64,000 bases of DNA from Raskinella chloraquaticus (SeqCode). Its GTDB lineage: Bacteria; Pseudomonadota; Alphaproteobacteria; Rhizobiales; UBA4765. Below are positions 18,641 to 27,838 of this stretch, piece after piece (position 1 is the stretch's first letter; each line of letters begins with the position of its first letter). A program made the translations under genes and the position numbers. Under the pieces are notes generated by a model, which saw only the letters and a program-made list of their open reading frames with translations, was not told the DNA's origin and ran no database searches. The stretch lies in the NCBI GenBank assembly GCA_002365175.1, contig DEZK01000002.1:1-64000 (forward strand). Reading direction: 5' to 3'.

Positions 18641-19456
18641 TCAATTGGCCATGAAAACCGGCACTGCGGTGTGGGCGAGGATGTGGCTGGTGGCGCCACC
18701 AAAAAACATCTGACGCAGGCGGCTCTGGGTGTAGGCGCCCTTGATCAGAAGATCGCAGCTGCGCTCCCTGGCCTCGCTCAAAATGGTATCGCCAGAACCC
18801 CGCGGTGTTGGCTTTACCGTGACCGCATCAACGGCAAGACCGCGCAGACGCAGATGAGCGGCCAGATCATCCCCGGTTGGACCAATAATGGTCGAGCCTT
18901 CGACGGTCAGAATGGTGATTTTCTTCGCCCGCGCCAGCACATCATTGGCCATGGCAACCGCGCGGGCCGTCTCGGTGCTGTGGTTCCAGGCGATCATGAC
19001 GTGATTGCACATTGTGGCAGCCGGGACCGGTGGCGCCACCAGGATGGCGCGGCCGCTCTCAAACAGGGCGGCTTCGAGCGAAGCCATGCGCGCTGATTTG
19101 ACGCCCTGGCCGGGACGGCCCAGCACCGTGATATCGTAGACGCGGGCCACCGCTCCCAGATCGCCGTCGGTGGCGTGGACACCCTCACGCCACGCAGCCG
19201 TCGCGCCGCCTAGCTGTGCGGTGGCAAAAAAGCTTTCGAATAGCTGGCGCGCCATGTGCCGCGATTCAGAGCTTTGCTGTTCCAGCATCACAGCGCTGAG
19301 CGGTTCGGCAAGATCGCCGGTCAACATGAATTGCAGATCGGCGGCCAGATCAATCCCTTCGATGCGCGAGGCAAAGAAGGAGGCGAATACGCGCGCCGTC
19401 TCGAAGGTGGCGTTCATACTCTCATTGGCTTCGGTTGGCAGCAGGATGGCTTTCAC
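18641..19456 (-). CDS. Universal stress protein, UspA family
   Basis: A 271-aa protein made of two Usp-like halves. The C-terminal half has the usual pattern: VMIAWNHSTETARAVAMA at the start, then CDLLIKGAYTQSRLRQMFFGGATSHILAHTAVPVFM at the end, which contains the G-2x-G-9x-G(S/T) style nucleotide loop. The N-terminal half begins KAILLPTEANE and is more divergent. Likely a soluble stress or nucleotide-binding protein; the trigger is unknown. It converges with trxA and is followed by a long membrane protein gene. Confidence 0.85.
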   Translation of the reverse strand: MKAILLPTEANESMNATFETARVFASFFASRIEGIDLAADLQFMLTGDLAEPLSAVMLEQQSSESRHMARQLFESFFATAQLGGATAAWREGVHATDGDLGAVARVYDITVLGRPGQGVKSARMASLEAALFESGRAILVAPPVPAATMCNHVMIAWNHSTETARAVAMANDVLARAKKITILTVEGSTIIGPTGDDLAAHLRLRGLAVDAVTVKPTPRGSGDTILSEARERSCDLLIKGAYTQSRLRQMFFGGATSHILAHTAVPVFMAN

Positions 19457-19554
19457 CGTGACGGCTCCCTTGCGAACAAAACTGCGATCAGATTACGCGG
19501 TCGCGCGGCGGCTGTCGCCTGCCGATTGCGCCTCGGACACAGAATGCCGGCAAA

Positions 19555-21396
19555 CTAGCGAAGGAGGCGATAAATCGTCAAAGGGCCGGAGGTTTGATAC
19601 AGGTTCACCCATTCGGGTAATTTGTTTTCGGCAAGTGCTTCAGCGAAACTGTCGGGATTTTGTGCCGCGACGAAGAGACTGTCATTGCGGCATGTCACGA
19701 TATAGGTGATGCCACGGCGCTGCAGGATGGCTCTGGCGGCCTGCACGGTGCCGGCAAACGTATCGAGACTATCGAGAATTCCGCCAACCTGCCGGTGATA
19801 GGGCGCCCCAACCACGCCATGTGGTGTATAGGCCAGAAGGGCTGAGCCAAGATTGATCGTTGCCATCACACGACCTCGTGGCAGGGCGGCAAGCGGGGCG
19901 TAGAGCGCGCGCTCAAAGCAGGCATTGATCGCGGGCAAGGCGGCTGCCGCTTTCACCTCATCATCGCCAAGAGCACGGGTGGGCGCTGCCACCACACCAA
20001 GCCTGGTCAATAGCCTGCCGATGCCTTCATAAACCAGGCTCTGAGGCGCCAGCCAGGCTGCAATCAGGAGCGCCTGAGCAGCAATTCCAGGGCGGGAGGC
20101 TGCATGATCGCGGGCGCGCGCAATCAGCCAGGCGGCATAGGGCAGCGACAGGGTGGCAGCGAAGACCGTGCCGCGGATCTGCACGAGCGTGACAGCAACG
20201 CTGATGGCGAGAAAGGCAAAGAGAACTGCGGGAGCAAAAATATCGCGTCGTGGCGTGCCTGTCAGCACAAGGAGCGCAATCAGCACGCCGGACATCACTG
20301 TGCCTGCGGCGTTGATCGCAAGCGCTGGATTGAGCGCGAGCAGGGATAGAAGCGGGCGTGCTTCATCAACGTCAACGAGCCAGCGGCTTACCAGACGGGA
20401 GTCGAGCTCGGCATAGGGACCGGCGAGACATTCAGGGGCGAGCACGCCAGCCGCGACAAGCGCCGCAGCGCCCACAACCGCTATTCCCGCCAGGCGTGCC
20501 GGCAAAGAGAACGCCCAGCGCCATGAGGCGGCATTGACCAGGCCAAGCCCGCCGCCGCCGACGAGGGCTGCGGCAAGGTAGGGCGGTGACAATGAATCAC
20601 AGACCAGAACGCCAGGACCGGTTCGCACGGCAAACAGCCCGTAAGCGATCAGGCTGAAGGCTGCAAACGACCAGGAAAAAGCGCCGGCGCCCAAGCGGAA
20701 ACGCTGCGGGTCGAGGGTTTGCGCCAGCGCGACCACAATGCCGGCGAGCGCCACCTGCCCGATGGTTTCCATGCCAATCGACATCATCAGCGCAGCGCAA
20801 AGTGCGGCAAGCGCTCCCGACCGCAGGCCGCGATCAAGGCGCATGAGGGCAGCCGCAAGCCACAGGGTGAGTACCAATTGCAGATTATGGTGATCAATAT
20901 TTCCCGGCGCGTAAGCATGACGGACATGAACGCAAAGGAGTGTCAGAATCACTGCCGGGAAAGCGGCTTTCCTGCCGGCGAGCCCAACCGCATTGGCGAC
21001 CACCCCGCCGACATAGCCAAGTGCCAGCAACACGGGCCAGATGATGAGAGCGATTTTTTCGGCAGATTCGCGCTCAACGAGAAAAGAAGCAGCCAGAATA
21101 AGACCGCCTACCGGCAGATCAACGATTCGCGACCAGTGCATGGCAACGCCATTGGGGACGTCGAGACGCTGCTGCGTCAGGTCAAACCAGCCCTGCCCGC
21201 CGAGAAAATCGCGGATCTGTGCCAGCCGCACCAGCGCATCAGGGTCAACCAGCCCCGGCCCTGTCACCGCCGCCCAGCCATGATAAAGGCCGAGTGCAGC
21301 AAACGAAAGCCAGCCGAAAAGCGTCACGGCGACAGGGCCGTTTAACCGGTTGCCAGGTGCAGCCGCCATCGCTCCAGCTTCACGGTTTATGCTCAT
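19555..21396 (-). CDS. GT-C fold membrane protein, STT3/PglB-like (function unknown)
   Basis: A 613-aa integral membrane protein with about 11-13 hydrophobic helices and a soluble C-terminal part (from ~490). After the first helix it has D51-P-D53 in GLVDPDALVRLAQIRDFL, and in a later loop APGNIDHHNLQLVL (D168). These two acidic motifs resemble the first and second catalytic loops of oligosaccharyltransferases such as STT3, AglB and PglB. No WWDYG motif is visible in the C-terminal part. It is probably a polyprenol-phosphate-dependent glycosyltransferase acting in the periplasm; substrate unknown. A plain hypothetical membrane protein label would be the cautious alternative. Confidence 0.65.
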   Translation of the reverse strand: MSINREAGAMAAAPGNRLNGPVAVTLFGWLSFAALGLYHGWAAVTGPGLVDPDALVRLAQIRDFLGGQGWFDLTQQRLDVPNGVAMHWSRIVDLPVGGLILAASFLVERESAEKIALIIWPVLLALGYVGGVVANAVGLAGRKAAFPAVILTLLCVHVRHAYAPGNIDHHNLQLVLTLWLAAALMRLDRGLRSGALAALCAALMMSIGMETIGQVALAGIVVALAQTLDPQRFRLGAGAFSWSFAAFSLIAYGLFAVRTGPGVLVCDSLSPPYLAAALVGGGGLGLVNAASWRWAFSLPARLAGIAVVGAAALVAAGVLAPECLAGPYAELDSRLVSRWLVDVDEARPLLSLLALNPALAINAAGTVMSGVLIALLVLTGTPRRDIFAPAVLFAFLAISVAVTLVQIRGTVFAATLSLPYAAWLIARARDHAASRPGIAAQALLIAAWLAPQSLVYEGIGRLLTRLGVVAAPTRALGDDEVKAAAALPAINACFERALYAPLAALPRGRVMATINLGSALLAYTPHGVVGAPYHRQVGGILDSLDTFAGTVQAARAILQRRGITYIVTCRNDSLFVAAQNPDSFAEALAENKLPEWVNLYQTSGPLTIYRLLR

Positions 21397-21465
21397 GCCT
21401 CTCCCGTCCGTCGTGCGAACAACAGAAAAGCACGAGGCGACTTGAGGAAGGATGAAGAGAACCGA

Positions 21466-22374
21466 TCAGCGGGTCACGGCGACCTTGCGGCAGGCTTCGG
21501 GATAATCGGCGAGCGTCAGTTCGCGCCCCGGCGCTCCGGTGCGCGGCTTGGGAAAGCGTACGCTGTCGCGAAACCAGGCCTGAAGATCCGCACCACAGCC
21601 TTCCCCCTGCGGCGTCGCGCGCTTGTTGACGCAGCTTTCCTCGCCAGGCGGACAGTGCAACGCCACATGAAAATGAAAGGTGTGGCCATGCCACGGACGT
21701 ATCTTGGCGAGCCAGGCGCGATTTTCCGGCGGGGTGCGGGCACACATCGCCTTCTTGATCGCGGCGTTGACGAAGATGCGGTCGACCTGCGGATAGCTTG
21801 CCGCCCGCAACAGCAATTTTATATGGGCGTCGGTGAAGCGGTCAGGATAAACGCTCAACAGATCGCGGCGAACCATGTCGATGGCTGGCATTTCCTCGCG
21901 CTCCTCGCTGCTGAGGCGCGTTCTGGCAGGCGTCAGCCACAGATCAGCCTCCAGCCCCAGCTGATGCGAGGCGTGGCCGGTGAGCATCGGCCCGCCGCGC
22001 GGCTGGGCGATATCGCCGACCAGCAGGCCCGGCCAGCCTTCGGAATGCGCATCACGGGCAAAGCGTTCGATCCATGAGATGAGCGCCGGATGCCCCCAAT
22101 TGCGCTGGCGGGTAAGGCGCATCACCTGCCAGGTCGGGCCATCGGGGCTGAGCGCCTGCGCCCCGGCAAGGCAGCCACGGCCATAAGAACCGATAGCGCG
22201 CGCCGCGAGCGGGGCCGGATCATTGTTTTCAAAAAAAATGCGCCGCGCGGCATCCGGACCAAGTCGTGACAGCTGGGCAGCCCGCCGCGCTGCCTCTTCA
22301 CGGCTGTTTTCCTGGGCGGATGCTGCTGCTGGCAGCACGAACGCCAGGCACAGGAGGATTGCGCTCCGCCACAT
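21466..22374 (-). CDS. mepA: Penicillin-insensitive murein endopeptidase MepA
   Basis: About 302 aa with a signal peptide (MWRSAILLCLAFVLPAAASA). The M74 LAS-metallopeptidase signs are GSYGRGCLAGAQAL, TGHASHQLGLEADLWL (metal-binding H and D) and RPWHGHTFHFHVAL (C-terminal zinc histidines). It cleaves D-Ala-meso-DAP crosslinks in the periplasm. Several cysteines fit the disulphides known in MepA. ATG 22374 gives the signal peptide; upstream in-frame sequence to 22482 is unlike a secreted leader. Confidence 0.93.
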   Translation of the reverse strand: MWRSAILLCLAFVLPAAASAQENSREEAARRAAQLSRLGPDAARRIFFENNDPAPLAARAIGSYGRGCLAGAQALSPDGPTWQVMRLTRQRNWGHPALISWIERFARDAHSEGWPGLLVGDIAQPRGGPMLTGHASHQLGLEADLWLTPARTRLSSEEREEMPAIDMVRRDLLSVYPDRFTDAHIKLLLRAASYPQVDRIFVNAAIKKAMCARTPPENRAWLAKIRPWHGHTFHFHVALHCPPGEESCVNKRATPQGEGCGADLQAWFRDSVRFPKPRTGAPGRELTLADYPEACRKVAVTR

Positions 22375-22483
22375 CGACCTTGTCCCGCCCCTGTCCTGCC
22401 CCTGTTCACCGGCGACATGATAGCGCCATGCCGCCCCGGTGGAAATCCCGCGTGGGGCAAACGTCCATGTCAGACAGCACATG

Positions 22484-23086
22484 TCAATCGAGCGGAATGG
22501 CGACCTCGTTGCGCCGCAGGAAGGGCGGCGTCATCGGCGGATCATAGCGGTAAAGCCGCGCCGGCGCCGCCGTTTGCTGCCCTTCCAGGCTCAAAAGCGC
22601 GCGCAGCTCGGCCGTCTTTTCGGCAACCCGCTCAGGGCCGGAGGTGCCCGAAAAACGCAACACGGCGAGTTTCTGCTCGGGGACAGGTGAGAGCAGAACG
22701 GCCGGATTATCCGGGACAGGCGCCTTGTCGCGGGTGAGGGCCGCGGGCAGGAAAAAGCGCATGACCGGCTTGCCATCGCGTGTCGCCGTCTCGACAGGCG
22801 CCGTCATGGCAATCTCGGGGGATGTCTCGACGGGGGCTGTCATGGCGATATCGCCCTTCGCGCTGTTAGCGCCGAAAATATACCCGGCAAGGCGGCGAAA
22901 GGCGGCGTTGGTCGCGGCCTCGCTGCCATCCTCCATCGCGGTCTCAGCCGCAAGGCGCGGCGCATAGAGGCGGATTTCCGCCTCTGGCGACAGGCGGGTG
23001 ATGATGGCAAAGGCCGGTTCCTCGGCTGTACGGATGCCGATCAGGTTCAGCATCACCCCGCCGATCACTTTCCAACCAACCGCCAT
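22484..23086 (-). CDS. SOUL-family heme-binding protein
   Basis: A 200-aa protein of the SOUL/HBP family, with EIRLYAPRLAAET near the N-terminus, the family signature IAMTAPVET, VMRFFLPA, and LAVLRFSGT. The signature is tandemly repeated (GDIAMTAPVET then PEIAMTAPVET). A hydrophobic N-terminus (VIGGVMLNLIGI) could anchor it in the membrane. Members bind heme or related tetrapyrroles; the role in bacteria is poorly known. The iGluR-like channel gene lies just upstream on the same strand, 21 bases away. Confidence 0.85.
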   Translation of the reverse strand: MAVGWKVIGGVMLNLIGIRTAEEPAFAIITRLSPEAEIRLYAPRLAAETAMEDGSEAATNAAFRRLAGYIFGANSAKGDIAMTAPVETSPEIAMTAPVETATRDGKPVMRFFLPAALTRDKAPVPDNPAVLLSPVPEQKLAVLRFSGTSGPERVAEKTAELRALLSLEGQQTAAPARLYRYDPPMTPPFLRRNEVAIPLD

Positions 23087-23107
23087 CGGCTTAATCCTTG
23101 TGCGCGC

Positions 23108-24232
23108 TCAATTTCCGTCATTGCTTACGCCAAACCAGCGGGCGTGGATCGCCTGGTATTCCCCGCTCTCGCGCAATTTCAGCAGCGCTTCGTTCACAGG
23201 TTTGCGCAGCCTGCTGTCGGCAGGCAACATGATGCCATAGGTTTCAGGCCGGAAGATGGCGCCGGAGACCTGAACCTTGCCCTTGCCTTCATGAATCGCG
23301 TGATATTGCAGTACTGGCGCGTCATAGACGACGGCGTCCACAGTTCCGGCATGAAGCGCGGCGATGGCCTGGGCGATCTGATCAAAACCACGCGGCTCGA
23401 CGCCGAGCTGGCGGATATAGGTAAAGGCCGTGCTTGAAGACACGGTAGCGACCCTCTTGCCGACAAGGTCCTGAGGGCCGGAAATTTCGCCGGTGAGCTG
23501 TTTGACGGTCAGCGAAGCCGTCACGGTTGCGGTAAAGTAGGAGACGAAGACGACGCCGACGAACATCCAGACGACGGCGATGATGCGACCAAGAAAACTG
23601 GCCGGCATGTCGGTTGCCTGACCGGCAAGCGTGGAGGAGGTCCACCACAGCGATTTTACCGCTTCGTTTCTTTTCTTGTCCGACGGCACGAAAGATTTCG
23701 GGTGCCGACGCTCGACAAGCCAGACAAAAGGCACTGGCAGGGCGATCAGAATCACCAGCACAATCAATAATTCGCGCAAGGCCTTGGACGAAAAGAGGGT
23801 GAAGAGGCTGCCGAGCGATGAACCGGCCTGGGAGCGATCAGCGGTGATCATGATCTGCAGGCCGGAATCGAACATCGGCTGCGAAAAATCATAGATGCGC
23901 GCCCGCTCGGCGGTAATCGAAATGGCGGAAATCGCCATATCGGCACGCCCCTCGCGCACTTCGGCAAACAGCTCGGGCAGTGTGTCCTTCACAACCAGCC
24001 GGCTGTTGACGCCCATCTCGCGCGCCAGCGCTTTCCATAGATCGATGCTGAACCCCTGCAGCTCATCATTGTCGCGCATGACGAAGGGCTGGACGAGGCG
24101 GGTGGCAATCGTCAACGTTGACAGCGTCTGGGGCGGCGTCTGAGCCTGCGCCTCAGGTGCAAGCTGCCCGATCAGTGCCAGCACGAGGATGACGACGTTG
24201 ATCCATCTTGTCTGAAAGCTCATCCATCCCAC
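23108..24232 (-). CDS. Bacterial ionotropic glutamate-receptor-like ligand-gated channel
   Basis: A 374-aa protein with a signal peptide (1-30), then a periplasmic amino-acid-binding domain (about 38-145 and 248-370) split by a pore module: TM1 153-174, pore loop 192-210, TM2 214-241. The binding lobe has ISITAERARIYDFSQPMF, whose Arg110 matches the arginine that holds the ligand carboxylate in this superfamily. The pore loop SLWWTSSTLAGQATDMPAS lacks the TVGYG filter of GluR0; the outer end of TM2 reads SYFTATVTASLTV, close to the SYTANLAAFLTV of animal receptors. Likely an amino-acid-gated cation channel of the inner membrane. A plain ABC-type binding protein is excluded by the embedded helices. 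Confidence 0.85.
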   Translation of the reverse strand: MGWMSFQTRWINVVILVLALIGQLAPEAQAQTPPQTLSTLTIATRLVQPFVMRDNDELQGFSIDLWKALAREMGVNSRLVVKDTLPELFAEVREGRADMAISAISITAERARIYDFSQPMFDSGLQIMITADRSQAGSSLGSLFTLFSSKALRELLIVLVILIALPVPFVWLVERRHPKSFVPSDKKRNEAVKSLWWTSSTLAGQATDMPASFLGRIIAVVWMFVGVVFVSYFTATVTASLTVKQLTGEISGPQDLVGKRVATVSSSTAFTYIRQLGVEPRGFDQIAQAIAALHAGTVDAVVYDAPVLQYHAIHEGKGKVQVSGAIFRPETYGIMLPADSRLRKPVNEALLKLRESGEYQAIHARWFGVSNDGN

Positions 24233-24353
24233 CCCTTGGCTGAGGCAGGTCTAGCGCAAGGCACTCATCGGGTTCAAGCAAAGCGCCGACAGTCCACGAT
24301 GGCGCGGCGGCGGATTTGTCACCCGCGCCGCCGCACCCATCCAGCGTCTCACA

Positions 24354-24974
24354 TCAGGCAGCGACCGCTCGGCGGATACGGCCCTTGGCGAGGGCGACCT
24401 CGGCGGCAAGGGCTGCCGCATCACCCGTGGTTGCCTCAACGGCGATCTGCTCGATTGATTTCACGCCAAGGAAACCCAGAAGGAATTTGAGATAGGGTCC
24501 GCAGAAATCAGCGCCCGCGAACGGGCCTCCATTCAGATAACCACCCGCACCATAGGCGGCGATGATGGTCGCTTTCCGGGCCTTGACCAGACCGTTGAAG
24601 TTTTGCCCGTCATACGCAAATGTGTGGCCGATGCGCACGATCTGGTCGATCCATGCCTTGAGCGCAGATGGCACCGAAAAATTATACATCGGCAGCGTGA
24701 TCAGCAGTTCGTCAGCCTGCTGCAACTCGGCGATCAGCGCGTCCGACAGTGCCGTTGCCTCGCGCAGCTCGTTATTCATCTGATCAGCCGGCGTATAATA
24801 ACCGGCGATTGTCGCTTGCGAGATGTGGCGGATCGGCTGGGCGATGATATCGCGCTCCTGAACGGTATAGGCTGGGCCGCGCGCCATCCATGCCTGGGCG
24901 AAGGCGTCACCAAGATCGCGCGAGGTGGAGCCGGTGAGGCGTGAGCTGGCATCGATACGAAGCAGATGAGGCAT
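24354..24974 (-). CDS. azoR: FMN-dependent NADH-azoreductase
   Basis: A 206-aa flavodoxin-like oxidoreductase. Features are LLRIDASSRLTGSTSRDLGDAF (FMN phosphate loop), LITLPMYNFSVPSALKAWIDQIVRIGHTF and AAYGAGGYLNGGPF. It reduces quinones and azo compounds with NAD(P)H. ATG 24974 is chosen, as homologues begin near the MPHLLRIDAS segment; GGAGACACTC precedes it. The ORF ends in a basic tail (GRIRRAVAA). Single-gene unit. Confidence 0.92.
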   Translation of the reverse strand: MPHLLRIDASSRLTGSTSRDLGDAFAQAWMARGPAYTVQERDIIAQPIRHISQATIAGYYTPADQMNNELREATALSDALIAELQQADELLITLPMYNFSVPSALKAWIDQIVRIGHTFAYDGQNFNGLVKARKATIIAAYGAGGYLNGGPFAGADFCGPYLKFLLGFLGVKSIEQIAVEATTGDAAALAAEVALAKGRIRRAVAA

Positions 24975-25096
24975 GAGTGTCTCCTGTGAATGATGAGACC
25001 ATATGACCATGCCTGATTTATCGATAAACAGGCGATCCATCCGGAGTGCCGTGCGCATTTGTCACGAATAACGCCTGGCTGGCGATTTCGTTTCGC

Positions 25097-25942
25097 CTAT
25101 CGGAGCACGCCGATGCGCTTCAGGAAAGGATCGACTGTCGCGCGCCAGGAGCCTGAATAGAAGTATTCATGGCCATCAAAGCCGTGGGAGGGGGCGGCAA
25201 TGAAGGTCGCGCGCCCGCCCGATCTGGTGAACGCATCATACATGCGGCGCGCCAGTTGCGGGCCGAAGAAGAGATCGTTTTCGGCGTAAATCCATAGCTG
25301 AGGCGCCCGTGCAGACCCGCCATAGCGGCCCATCGCGGCGACCAGCTTCTCTTCCTGGCAGACGTCATTCGGGCCGCGCGAACCGCGCCCGCCGGCAAAA
25401 TTGACCACGCCCTTGATGCCGCCCGTACCACCGGCGGCGACCGAACCAAAACCACCGGCCGAGACGCCGATCAACACCACGCGGCTGGCATCGATGCCGG
25501 CCTGCGATTTGGCAACCGTAAGCGCAGCGCGGATATCCTGCGCCGAGGCAAGACCGGCGGAGGTATAATTACCAACAGCACAGCCACCATAATTCTCGGC
25601 CCATGGCCCGCTGCCGCCATAGCCGCGCCTGATCGGCACCGCAACGGCTACCCCTGAGCGCGCATAATCCTCAGCCTGGGCGGACAAGGTTTGCGATCCC
25701 AGCCGCGATCGCCGCTCTGCATCACGCGGGCTGCCATGGGACATGACAAGAAGCGGGAAAGGCCCGGCGCCTGCCGGCATGTGCAGATAGATGGGGATTT
25801 CCGTGCCGCCGGATGCAGCCTTCAGTGTGATCACCTCGGCGGGAGCGCTGGCTGCGCGCGGGGCGGCGTGAGCGGGTGCCAGGACGGACGCGAGAAAAAT
25901 GCCCGAGGCGAGCCAGGCGGGCGATGCGAATTTCCCGGTCAT
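25097..25942 (-). CDS. Secreted alpha/beta hydrolase (dienelactone hydrolase-like)
   Basis: About 281 aa with a signal peptide (ASGIFLASVLAPAHA). The alpha/beta hydrolase core has the oxyanion region LLVMSHGSPRD, nucleophile elbow GVSAGG, an acid in YAENDLFF and the final histidine in APSHGFDGHEYF. The substrate cannot be told. GGAG precedes ATG 25942. It follows lepA on the same strand after 19 bases and may be co-transcribed with it. Confidence 0.85.
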   Translation of the reverse strand: MTGKFASPAWLASGIFLASVLAPAHAAPRAASAPAEVITLKAASGGTEIPIYLHMPAGAGPFPLLVMSHGSPRDAERRSRLGSQTLSAQAEDYARSGVAVAVPIRRGYGGSGPWAENYGGCAVGNYTSAGLASAQDIRAALTVAKSQAGIDASRVVLIGVSAGGFGSVAAGGTGGIKGVVNFAGGRGSRGPNDVCQEEKLVAAMGRYGGSARAPQLWIYAENDLFFGPQLARRMYDAFTRSGGRATFIAAPSHGFDGHEYFYSGSWRATVDPFLKRIGVLR

Positions 25943-25961
25943 GCCATTCTCCGTTGCCTTC

Positions 25962-27767
25962 TCACGCATCCATCTTCAGCGCCGCGATAAAAGCTTCCTG
26001 CGGGATATCAACCTTGCCGAACTGGCGCATGCGCTTCTTGCCCTCTTTCTGCTTGTCGAGGAGCTTGCGCTTTCTGGAGATGTCGCCGCCATAGCATTTG
26101 GCGGTAACGTCCTTGCGCATGGCGCGGATGGTCTCGCGGGCGATCACCTTGGCGCCGATCGCTGCCTGGATGGGGATCTGGAACATGTGCTGGGGGATGA
26201 GGTCTTTCAGCTTCTCGCACATGACGCGCCCGCGCATTTCAGCGCGCGCCCGGTGCACCAGCATGGAAAGCGCGTCCACCGCCTCGCCATTGACCAGGAT
26301 CGACATCTTCACCAGATCGCCCTCGCGATAACCGGTGATGTGATAGTCAAATGACGCATAGCCCTGGCTCACCGATTTCAGCCGGTCGTAGAAATCAAAC
26401 ACCACCTCGTTGAGCGGCAGGGCATATTTCACCATGGCACGCGAGCCGACATAGGTGAGATCAAGCTGCTCGCCGCGCCGGTCCTGACAGAGTTTGAGGA
26501 TGGAGCCCAGATAGGTGTCAGGGGTGAGAATGGACGCTTCAATCCACGGTTCCGAAATCTCGGTGATGCGGGCGACATCGGGCATGTCGGCCGGGTTGTG
26601 CAATTCGATGTGATCGCCATTCGACAGCGCCATCTTGTAGATGACGGAGGGCGCGGTGGCGATGAGGTCGAGGTTGAATTCGCGCTCCAGACGCTCCTGG
26701 ATGATTTCGAGATGAAGCAGGCCCAAAAAGCCACAACGGAAGCCGAAACCCAGAGCCGCGCTCGTCTCCATCTCGAAGGAGAAGCTCGCATCGTTCAGCC
26801 TAAGCTTGCCCATGGCGGCGCGCAGATCCTCGAAATTGGCGGCATCCGTCGGAAAAAGGCCGCAGAACACCACCGGCTGGGCCGGGCGGAAGCCCGGGAG
26901 TGCCTCGGCGGTGGGTTTGCGCTCATCCGTGATGGTGTCGCCGACGCGGGTATCGGCCACCTCCTTGATGGAGCCGATGAGATAGCCGATCTCGCCGGGC
27001 GCCAGCATCTCCACCTTGGTCTTCTTGGGCAGGAACACGCCGACCTCGTCGACCTCATAGGCAGCACCTGTGCCCATGAGCTTGATCTTCGAGCCGCGCT
27101 TGATCGCGCCATCGAGCACGCGCACCAGAACGACGACGCCGAGATAGGCATCATACCAGCTGTCAACCAGGAGGGCTTTGAGCGGCGCCTCGCTGTCACC
27201 CATCGGTGGCGGCAGGCGGGTGACGATAGCCTCCAGCACCTCATCGATGCCGATCCCGGTCTTGGCCGAAATCGGGACCGCATTGGAAGCATCGATGCCG
27301 ATCACCTCCTCGATCTGCTGCTTGACGCGCTCGGGCTCGGCCGCCGGCAGGTCGATCTTGTTGAGAACCGGGACGATCTCGTGATTATTGTCGATGGCCT
27401 GGTAGACATTGGCGAGTGTCTGCGCTTCCACCCCTTGGCTTGCATCCACCACCAGGAGCGAACCCTCGCAAGCCGCCAGCGAGCGGTTCACCTCATAGGC
27501 GAAATCAACATGCCCGGGCGTGTCGATGAGGTTCAGGATATAGGTCTTGCCATCGTTTGCCTTGTAGTTGAGGCGCACCGTGTTGGCCTTGATGGTGATG
27601 CCGCGCTCGCGCTCGATATCCATCGAATCGAGGACCTGCTCGACCATGTCGCGGGCGGCAAGCCCGCCGGTGCGCTGGATCAGCCGGTCGGCCAGCGTCG
27701 ACTTGCCATGATCGATATGGGCGATGATCGAGAAATTACGGATGTCAGACAAGGGTGCGCGCGTCAT
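25962..27767 (-). CDS. lepA: Elongation factor 4 (LepA)
   Basis: Full-length 601-aa translational GTPase. G1 is AHIDHGKST, G3 DTPGHVDF, G4 NKIDLP; the LepA-specific C-terminal domain includes AKCYGGDISRKRKLLDKQKEGKKRM. EF-4 binds ribosomes and can back-translocate them or help stalled ones. Start ATG 27767 matches the family (MTRAPLSDIRNFSIIAHIDHG). Confidence 0.98.
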   Translation of the reverse strand: MTRAPLSDIRNFSIIAHIDHGKSTLADRLIQRTGGLAARDMVEQVLDSMDIERERGITIKANTVRLNYKANDGKTYILNLIDTPGHVDFAYEVNRSLAACEGSLLVVDASQGVEAQTLANVYQAIDNNHEIVPVLNKIDLPAAEPERVKQQIEEVIGIDASNAVPISAKTGIGIDEVLEAIVTRLPPPMGDSEAPLKALLVDSWYDAYLGVVVLVRVLDGAIKRGSKIKLMGTGAAYEVDEVGVFLPKKTKVEMLAPGEIGYLIGSIKEVADTRVGDTITDERKPTAEALPGFRPAQPVVFCGLFPTDAANFEDLRAAMGKLRLNDASFSFEMETSAALGFGFRCGFLGLLHLEIIQERLEREFNLDLIATAPSVIYKMALSNGDHIELHNPADMPDVARITEISEPWIEASILTPDTYLGSILKLCQDRRGEQLDLTYVGSRAMVKYALPLNEVVFDFYDRLKSVSQGYASFDYHITGYREGDLVKMSILVNGEAVDALSMLVHRARAEMRGRVMCEKLKDLIPQHMFQIPIQAAIGAKVIARETIRAMRKDVTAKCYGGDISRKRKLLDKQKEGKKRMRQFGKVDIPQEAFIAALKMDA

Positions 27768-27838
27768 GGCGTCGAGATAGCACTGCTTTGCCCGCCGTCA
27801 AAGGCGATGTTGGCGGCAAAAGGCTTTCAAACCTCCGC

